64,000 nt of DNA from Streptomyces sp. ICC1 (lineage in GTDB: Bacteria; Actinomycetota; Actinomycetes; Streptomycetales; Streptomycetaceae): contig NZ_CP030287.1 of NCBI RefSeq assembly GCF_003287935.1, forward strand, positions 930,001 to 994,000. The letters are read 5' to 3'. The notes beneath the pieces were generated by a model. It made no database searches, was not told the origin of the DNA, and saw nothing but the letters and a program-made list of their open reading frames with translations. Within the stretch, counting starts at the first letter, position 1; every line of letters begins with the position of its first letter. This document shows, one piece after another, positions 59,213 through 64,000 of the stretch. Both the position numbers and the translations under genes were made by a program.

Positions 59213-59553
59213 GCTGATCTGACTCCTGTCGGATGTGTGGTTTCCGGATGCCCGCCCCAGGGCAGGCCGCCTCCACTGCCCCCATCATCGCGCGCTGCCC
59301 GCTCCCGGCATGTTTGGGGCCGGAAAACGAAAAGACCTCTCGCGGGTGCGAGAGGTCTGCGCGCGGGTCTGAGGCACGATGGCCGCTTCCGCGAAGTTCT
59401 TTCACGGTTCAGCGGTCACTGCGGACCGGCGCGCTGCTGTCCATAATCATGAGCTGAGCAGGCACGTCGGCAGTGTGCCATACCGCCTGCCGCGGGTGGA
59501 CGGGGATCTCACAATGCGGGCACGCCGATCGCCGCGCCAGGCCGGGACCCGGC
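59213..59553. other. Intergenic region between cimA and the TetR gene
   Basis: Apart from the terminator at 59333-59358, nothing is recognised in these 341 bases. No Ile/Leu leader peptide or T-box was found by eye. Confidence 0.5.
59333..59358 (-). terminator. Rho-independent terminator upstream of cimA
   Basis: A perfect 11-bp stem AGACCTCTCGC/GCGAGAGGTCT with loop GGGT, followed on the minus strand by TTTTCGTTTTCC. It ends transcription coming from the TetR/urease side. Confidence 0.85.
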
Positions 59554-60177
59554 TCAGATCTGGGCCTGCCGCGGGGTCAGCGCCTCGCTCAGGAACTCGC
59601 GGACGTGGTCCAGGATGCCCTCTCGGGAGAGCCCCGGCAGGCCGACGGCGACCTGGATGCTGAAGCCGTCGAGCAGGGCCCGCAGCCGGGCCGCGAAGCG
59701 GTCCGGGTCGACCGGACGGAACTCCCCGCGCGAGATGCCCTCGGCGAGCAGGGCCACCAGGTCGCGGTGCCAGGCGCCCTCGATGGCCCCCTGGCGCTCC
59801 CGCTCCCCCGGTCCGGCGTTCTGCGAGCGGTTCCAGACTTCCAGCCACAGCGTCCAGTGCGGGTCCCGGGCGGCCTGGGGCACGTACAGGTCGACGTACG
59901 CCTGCAGGCGCTCGCGCGCGGGGCCGCGGCGGGACAGCAGGGCGCGGCGCTCGGTGCCCAGCGCCGCCTCGCTCCACTCCAGGGTCTGCAGCAGGAGCTC
60001 GTCCTTGGTGCGGAAGTAGTAGAGGAGGTGGCCGCTGCTCATGCCGACCTGGCGGCCCAGGCCGGCCATGGTCAGCCCGTCCAGGCCGCGCTCGGCGATG
60101 GTGGCCATGGCGGCGACCAGGACGTCCTCGCGCGGCGGCGCGTTCTTGCGCGCGGCACGTACCTCACCCGCCACCAT
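59554..60177 (-). CDS. TetR-family regulator of the nitrogen-salvage cluster
   Basis: A 207-aa TetR protein. N-terminal helix-turn-helix MATIAERGLDGLTMAGLGRQ, then VGMSSGHLLYYFRTKDELLL (about residues 24-62), and a BetI-like C-terminal domain. It is the last gene of a run ureAB-ureC-aguA-tetR on the same strand. It may bind the palindrome GTTAGAG-N5-CTCTAAC upstream of ureAB (63798-63816); that is inference. Its effector is unknown but could be a polyamine or purine breakdown product. Confidence 0.85.
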   Translation of the reverse strand: MVAGEVRAARKNAPPREDVLVAAMATIAERGLDGLTMAGLGRQVGMSSGHLLYYFRTKDELLLQTLEWSEAALGTERRALLSRRGPARERLQAYVDLYVPQAARDPHWTLWLEVWNRSQNAGPGERERQGAIEGAWHRDLVALLAEGISRGEFRPVDPDRFAARLRALLDGFSIQVAVGLPGLSREGILDHVREFLSEALTPRQAQI

Positions 60178-60222
60178 GGCCCACTCCTCGTTCTGGTCCG
60201 CCCGTCCCGTCCCTCGGACGGG

Positions 60223-61260
60223 TCAGACCTTCGGCTGCTGCTGGGTGATGCAGTGGATTCCGCCACCCCCGGCGAAAATCGTACGTGCGTCGACGAGCGT
60301 CACGGTCCGCTCCGGGAACAGACCGCGGAAGATCTCCGCCGCCTCCTCGTCGCGCGGGTCGTCGAAGGCGCACAGGACCACGCCGCCGTTGCACAGGTAG
60401 TGGTTGATGTAGGAGTAGTCGACCCACTCGCCGTCCTCCTCCAGCACGGTCGGCGCCGGGATCTCCACGACCTCCAGCCGCCGGCCCCGCGCGTCGGTGG
60501 AGGCGCGCAGGATGGCGGCGATGGTCTTGCCGCGCTCGTGGTCCGGGTGGGCCGGGTCGGGCTGGCTGTGGACCATGACCACGCCGGGGCGGGCGAAGGC
60601 GGCGACGATGTCCACGTGGCCCTGGGTGCCGTAGGTGCCGTAGTCGCCGGCCAGGCCGTACGGGAGCCAGATCGCCTTGGTGGTGCCCAGGTGGGCGTGG
60701 ATCTCGGCCTCGACCTGCTCGCGGCTCCAGTCGGGGTTGCGGCCCTTGCCCAGCTGCACGGTGTCGGTGAGGAGCACGGTGCCCTCGCCGTCCACGTGGA
60801 TGGCGCCGCCCTCGTTGACGAGGGCGGTGCTGTAGGTGCGGGTCCCGGCGATGCCGGAGACCTCCCGGGCGATCTTCGAGTCGTGGTCCCAGCGGGCCCA
60901 CTCCTGGGCGCCCCAGCCGTTGAAGGTCCAGTCGACGGCGGCCAGCTCGCCGGCGTCGTTGGTGACGAAGGTCGGACCGATGTCGCGCATCCAGGCGTCG
61001 TCGAGCTCGCGCTCGACCAGCTCGACCCCGTCGCCGACGACCGCGCGGGCGCTCTCGGCGTCACCGGGCGAGACGACGAGGGTCACGGGCTCGTACGCGA
61101 GCACCGCGCGGGCGACGGCGCCCCAGGCCTCGCGGGCCTCGGCGAGCTCCCGCTCGTTGGTGAAGGTGGGGTTGGGGCTGGGCCAGGCCATCCAGGTGCG
61201 CTCGTGGGGCATCCACTCGGCGGGCATCCGGAAACCGTCGTTCGCGGGCTGTGCGGTCAT
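60223..61260 (-). CDS. aguA: Agmatine deiminase
   Basis: A 345-aa enzyme of the guanidino-group-modifying superfamily (peptidyl-arginine deiminase family) that turns agmatine into N-carbamoylputrescine and ammonia. The N-terminus FRMPAEWMPHERTWMAWPSP and the catalytic Cys in GGGGIHCITQQQP near the C-terminus are diagnostic; MRDIGPTFV and GDYGTYGTQGHVDIVAAFA carry the other active-site Asp/His. Length is normal. It is 29 bp downstream of ureC, suggesting it supplies nitrogen together with the urease. Confidence 0.93.
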   Translation of the reverse strand: MTAQPANDGFRMPAEWMPHERTWMAWPSPNPTFTNERELAEAREAWGAVARAVLAYEPVTLVVSPGDAESARAVVGDGVELVERELDDAWMRDIGPTFVTNDAGELAAVDWTFNGWGAQEWARWDHDSKIAREVSGIAGTRTYSTALVNEGGAIHVDGEGTVLLTDTVQLGKGRNPDWSREQVEAEIHAHLGTTKAIWLPYGLAGDYGTYGTQGHVDIVAAFARPGVVMVHSQPDPAHPDHERGKTIAAILRASTDARGRRLEVVEIPAPTVLEEDGEWVDYSYINHYLCNGGVVLCAFDDPRDEEAAEIFRGLFPERTVTLVDARTIFAGGGGIHCITQQQPKV

Positions 61261-61289
61261 GGCAGGAGGTCCTTACGGGCTGTGCTGAC

Positions 61290-63023
61290 TTACAGGAAGT
61301 ACAGGCGGTTGAGGGAGACCGAATCGGCGGCTTCGGAGCGCAGCGGTTCCCCGTCCAGGGAGACGAGTCCGCTGCGCGCGTCCACATCGACCGCGCCCAC
61401 CCGGGAGTTGAGGAGCAGGTCGCCGGGGCCGATGCCGCGGGTGCCGCGGACGGCGACGCGGCGCCTGCGGGTGGGCATCTCGTCGCTGCCGAGGGCCGCG
61501 GCGGCGGCCGACACGAAGGCGACGGAGATGTCGGCGGCCGTGGCCCCGTACGAGCCGAACTGCGGCCCGAGGACCAGCGGTTCGCAGGTGTCGGTGGCGG
61601 CGTTGGGGTCGCCGGTGACCCCGTACGCCGGGAAGCCCGACTTGAGGACCAGCTGCGGCTTGGCGCCGAAGAACTGGGGGCGCCACAGCACGATGTCGGC
61701 GAGCTTGCCGATCTCGATGGAGCCGATCTCGTGGGCCAGACCGTGGGCGATGGCCGGGTTGATCGTCAGCTTGGCCATGTAGCGCAGGACGCGGGCGTTG
61801 TCGTCGCCCTCGCCGTCGCCGGCCAGCGGACCCAGCTCGCCCTTCATCTTCGCGGCCATGGCGAAGGTGCGGCGGATCGTCTCGCCGGCCCGGCCCATGC
61901 CCTGGGCGTCGGAGGAGGTGATGCCGATCGCGCCCAGGTCGTGCAGCACGTCCTCGGCGCCCATGGTGCCCGCGCGGATCCGGTCGCGGGCCATGGCGGC
62001 GTCACCGGGGAGGTCCGGCTTGAGGTCGTGGACGGAGACGATCATGCCGTAGTGCTCGGCGACCGCGTCCCGGCCGAAGGGCAGGGTGGGGTTGGTGGAG
62101 GAGCCGATCACGTTCGGCACGCCGGCCATCTTCAGGACGTTGGGGACGTGTCCGCCGCCGCAGCCCTCGATGTGGAAGGCGTGGATGGTGCGGCCGTCCA
62201 GCACCCGCAGGGTGTCCTCGACGGACAGGCACTCGTTGAGGCCGTCGCTGTGCAGGGCGACCTGTACGTCGTACTCCTCCGCGACCCGCAGGGCAGTGTC
62301 CAGGGCGCGGGTGTGGGCGCCCATGTCCTCGTGGACCTTGAAGCCGCTCGCACCGCCCTCGGCCAGCGCCTCGATCAGCGGGGCCGGGTCGGAGGAGGAG
62401 CCGCGGGCGAGGAAGCCGATGTTGACGGGCCAGGCGTCGAAGGCGTTGAAGGCGTGCTTGAGCGCCCACGGGGAGTTGACTCCGACGCCCCAGACCGGGC
62501 CGAACTCCTGGCCGATGATCGTGGTGACGCCCGCCGCGAGCGAGGCCTCCATGATGCGCGGGGACAGCAGGTGCACGTGGGTGTCGACGGCTCCGGCGGT
62601 GGCGATCATGCCCTCGCCGGAGACGATGCTCGTGCCCGTGCCGACCACGACGTCCACCCCGTCCAGGGTGTCCGGGTTTCCGGCGCGGCCGATCGCGTGG
62701 ATGCGGCCCTCGCGGATGCCGATGGAGACCTTGCGGATGCCGAGGACGGCGTCGATGACCAGCACGTTGCTGATCACCACGTCGCAGGTGTCGCGGACGG
62801 CGGCGGCCTTCAGGTGCAGTCCGTCGCGGGCGGTCTTGCCGAAGCCGGCGAGGAACTCGTCGCCGGGCTTCTGGGAATCGGACTCGACGCAGACGGTCAG
62901 CCCGGAGTCGCCGAGCCGGACCCGGTCCCCGGCGCGGGGGCCGAAGACGGAGGCGTACTCGTGCGGGTCGATGTGCCGACTGCCGGGGGCGCAGTGGTCG
63001 CTGTGCCGGGTCTGCTTGCTCAC
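61290..63023 (-). CDS. ureC: Urease alpha subunit (divergent paralogue)
   Basis: A 577-aa amidohydrolase. Nickel ligands are conserved: HVH in GAVDTHVHLLSP, the carbamylated Lys in GFKVHEDMG, His in LHSDGLNE, His in FHIEGCGGGH, and Asp in TSSDAQGMGR. The active-site flap is unusual: MIVSVHDLK where classical ureases have MVCHHLD. The catalytic His is kept, but the flap Cys is Val and the following His is Asp. GTG 63023 overlaps ureAB by 4 nt. No ureDEFG genes lie in the window, so nickel loading would rely on genes elsewhere. Urease activity is likely but needs proof; a second urease locus is common in streptomycetes. Confidence 0.88.
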   Translation of the reverse strand: MSKQTRHSDHCAPGSRHIDPHEYASVFGPRAGDRVRLGDSGLTVCVESDSQKPGDEFLAGFGKTARDGLHLKAAAVRDTCDVVISNVLVIDAVLGIRKVSIGIREGRIHAIGRAGNPDTLDGVDVVVGTGTSIVSGEGMIATAGAVDTHVHLLSPRIMEASLAAGVTTIIGQEFGPVWGVGVNSPWALKHAFNAFDAWPVNIGFLARGSSSDPAPLIEALAEGGASGFKVHEDMGAHTRALDTALRVAEEYDVQVALHSDGLNECLSVEDTLRVLDGRTIHAFHIEGCGGGHVPNVLKMAGVPNVIGSSTNPTLPFGRDAVAEHYGMIVSVHDLKPDLPGDAAMARDRIRAGTMGAEDVLHDLGAIGITSSDAQGMGRAGETIRRTFAMAAKMKGELGPLAGDGEGDDNARVLRYMAKLTINPAIAHGLAHEIGSIEIGKLADIVLWRPQFFGAKPQLVLKSGFPAYGVTGDPNAATDTCEPLVLGPQFGSYGATAADISVAFVSAAAAALGSDEMPTRRRRVAVRGTRGIGPGDLLLNSRVGAVDVDARSGLVSLDGEPLRSEAADSVSLNRLYFL

Positions 63024-63769
63024 GCCTGGTCTCCGTCCGTGGCGTCGGTGGTGTCGGTGACATCGGTGACATCGGTGGCATCGGTGGCATCCGTGCCGAG
63101 GTAGCCGCAGGCGGCCGCGCGGCGCAGGGCCTCGGCCTTGGCGCCCGGGGCGTCGAGGGGGCCGTCGACCAGTCCGGCGAAGCCGATGGCGATGCGCTCG
63201 CCGCCGATGGGGACCAGGCCGACCTCGGCCTCGCCGCCCGGGTCGAAGCGGACCGAGGAGCCCGCCGGCACGCACAGCCGCATGCCGTAGGCGGCGGCGC
63301 GGTCGAAGTGAAGGCGCGGGTTCGCCTCGAAGAAGTGGAAGTGCGAGGTGACGCTGACCGGCACGGAGGCGGTGTTGCGCACGTGCAGGTGGACGGCGGG
63401 CTCCGGCTGGGGGGCGCCGGGGCCGGGCACGACCGCGCCGGGGGCGTGCTCGCCGAGGCCGACGGCGCCCCGGATCGGGGACGAGACCACCGCGAGGCGG
63501 GATCCGTCGTCGAAGACGGCCTCCACGTGCACCTCCGTGACCACGTCGCTGACGCCGGGCAGGACGTCGCCGGGGCCCAGCACCGAGCGGGCCTCCTCGA
63601 TGGCCTCGGCGAGCCGCTTGCCGTCGCGCGCGGCCTCGCAGACCGTGTCCGCGATGAGCGCGGTGGCCTCGGGGACGTTGAGTTTCAGCCCGCGGGCCCG
63701 CCGGGCCCTGGCCAGTTCCGCAGCGCTGCGCAGCAGCAGCCTGTCGCGCTCCGTTGGGGTCAGCCGCAC
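63020..63769 (-). CDS. ureAB: Fused urease gamma-beta subunits
   Basis: Encodes 249 aa. Residues about 1-100 form the gamma domain (MRLTPTERDRLLLRSAAELA ... KLNVPEATALIADTVCEAAR, LPGVSDVVTEVHVEAVF). Residues about 110-225 form the beta domain (VPVSVTSHFHFFEANPRLHF, DRAAAYGMRLCVPAGSSVRF). Such gamma-beta fusion is known from several bacteria. The extreme C-terminus is TDA/TDV repeats encoded by 9-bp DNA repeats, possibly variable in length. It overlaps ureC, and the pair should assemble as an (alpha gamma-beta) trimer. Confidence 0.92.
   Translation of the reverse strand: MRLTPTERDRLLLRSAAELARARRARGLKLNVPEATALIADTVCEAARDGKRLAEAIEEARSVLGPGDVLPGVSDVVTEVHVEAVFDDGSRLAVVSSPIRGAVGLGEHAPGAVVPGPGAPQPEPAVHLHVRNTASVPVSVTSHFHFFEANPRLHFDRAAAYGMRLCVPAGSSVRFDPGGEAEVGLVPIGGERIAIGFAGLVDGPLDAPGAKAEALRRAAACGYLGTDATDATDVTDVTDTTDATDGDQA
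63041..63094. repeat. 9-bp imperfect tandem repeat at the ureAB 3' end
   Basis: Six units of the type GRYRTCGGT encode the TDx repeats at the ureAB C-terminus. GACATCGGT occurs twice exactly. The reading frame is not affected by copy-number change. Confidence 0.9.
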
Positions 63770-63797
63770 GCCGATCCACCACCCTTTGAGTCGATGG

Positions 63798-63816
63798 GTT
63801 AGAGCATCACTCTAAC
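63798..63816. promoter_or_regulatory. Palindromic operator upstream of ureAB
   Basis: GTTAGAG-CATCA-CTCTAAC is a perfect 7-5-7 inverted repeat 28 bp upstream of the ureAB start, in the divergent promoter region. A likely target of a local regulator. Confidence 0.65.
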
Positions 63817-63868
63817 TCTTCATTTCTCCGCAATGAAGCATTGACCTGGGACCTGGGCTTAGGTCACA

Positions 63869-63883
63869 TTGAGTGGCGCTCAA
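63869..63883. promoter_or_regulatory. Palindrome in the divergent ureAB/permease region
   Basis: TTGAG-TGGCG-CTCAA is a 5-5-5 inverted repeat 42 bp before the permease start. It could be an operator, but short palindromes arise by chance. Confidence 0.35.
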
Positions 63884-63925
63884 ATATTGCGTTGCCACCC
63901 CCCGCCCTTCCAAGGGAGTCCCCCC

Positions 63926-64000
63926 ATGCCCATCGAACAGCGCGGAGTCGACACCATCCCGGAAGAGGAGCGGACGAGCGGTCCCCGTGACCTGATTTCG
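63926..64000 (+). CDS. NCS1-family permease (cytosine/purine type), N-terminus
   Basis: Only 25 codons are in view: MPIEQRGVDTIPEEERTSGP then RDLIS. The 'G.d.Ip..eR.g.p.dL..i' pattern is the N-terminal tail of NCS1 nucleobase:cation symporters such as CodB-like proteins. AGGGAG lies 7 nt upstream of ATG 63926. Divergent from ureAB, it probably imports a nitrogen compound used by the urease/agmatine cluster; the substrate is unknown. Confidence 0.65.
   Translation, partial: MPIEQRGVDTIPEEERTSGPRDLIS

Noticed and set aside
59213..59553. T-box or leader peptide for cimA
   Set aside because: Only a terminator of the upstream operon is evident; no T-box sequence or Ile/Leu codon run was seen.

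Overview
The very high GC content, GTG/TTG starts, Tat-type leaders, an MglB/roadblock 'conservon' cluster and arginine genes under ARG-box promoters all point to a Streptomyces (or close streptomycete) chromosome. Most of the window is ordinary core genome. Several boundaries are not, and these carry most of the interest. Layout, left to right. 1-6751: a GNAT acetyltransferase (cut by the window edge), an ECF-like sigma factor with a perfect 40-bp palindrome inside its gene, a Tat-exported glycerophosphodiester phosphodiesterase, PlsC, an unknown membrane-anchored repeat protein, and a TetR/MFS efflux pair with an obvious operator. 6803-15083: a HAD-like hydrolase gene split in two by a mobile element of about 7.7 kb. 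The element carries three overlapping tyrosine-recombinase-type genes, a small DUF6262/TnpC-like gene, and a cargo Ser/Thr protein kinase whose C-terminus resembles the Tudor-like RNA-polymerase-binding tail of PcrA/UvrD helicases. Both junctions can be read exactly: a 7-bp GCCCGCT repeat, and a reconstructed attP with the palindromic core ATAAGC-CC-GCTTAT. This is the best candidate for an undescribed system. 15164-25813: arginine biosynthesis, argH and argG, then argC-argJ-argB-argD-argR. The argG and argC promoters overlap ARG boxes, so the encoded ArgR very probably controls them. A HEAT-repeat protein, a PPOX-fold protein and an L,D-transpeptidase lie between. 25945-36803: a DUF5997/LysR-effector-domain pair, a second HEAT protein, a small membrane protein, a secreted CBM14-like protein, a histidine-phosphatase-fold protein without the RHG motif, a MocR/EamA divergent pair with interlocked start codons, DUF1918, a GHL10 hydrolase, 3-hydroxyacyl-CoA dehydrogenase, a NUDIX hydrolase and an NsdA-like TPR regulator. 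37155-45240: translation genes (pheS-pheT; infC-rpmI-rplT with a long structured leader and attenuator), plus a PAS histidine kinase and a SpoU rRNA methyltransferase. 45280-48014: DUF1844, SseB, then an abrupt junction between a 5'-truncated mycosin-like protease and a 386-bp fragment of a cvnD GTPase gene. The fragment is about 95 percent identical to the intact cvnD 5.2 kb downstream. 48321-53212: a complete conservon cvnABCD. 53353-59212: acyl-CoA carboxylase epsilon and beta subunits, YceI, a Gly-rich membrane protein and citramalate synthase. 59554-64000: a nitrogen-salvage cluster with a TetR regulator, agmatine deiminase, a divergent urease (ureC plus fused ureAB, no accessory genes in view), and the start of a divergent NCS1-type permease. 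No tRNA, rRNA or CRISPR array was recognised. Annotation was by eye; identities to named families are from memory of their motifs and were not searched.
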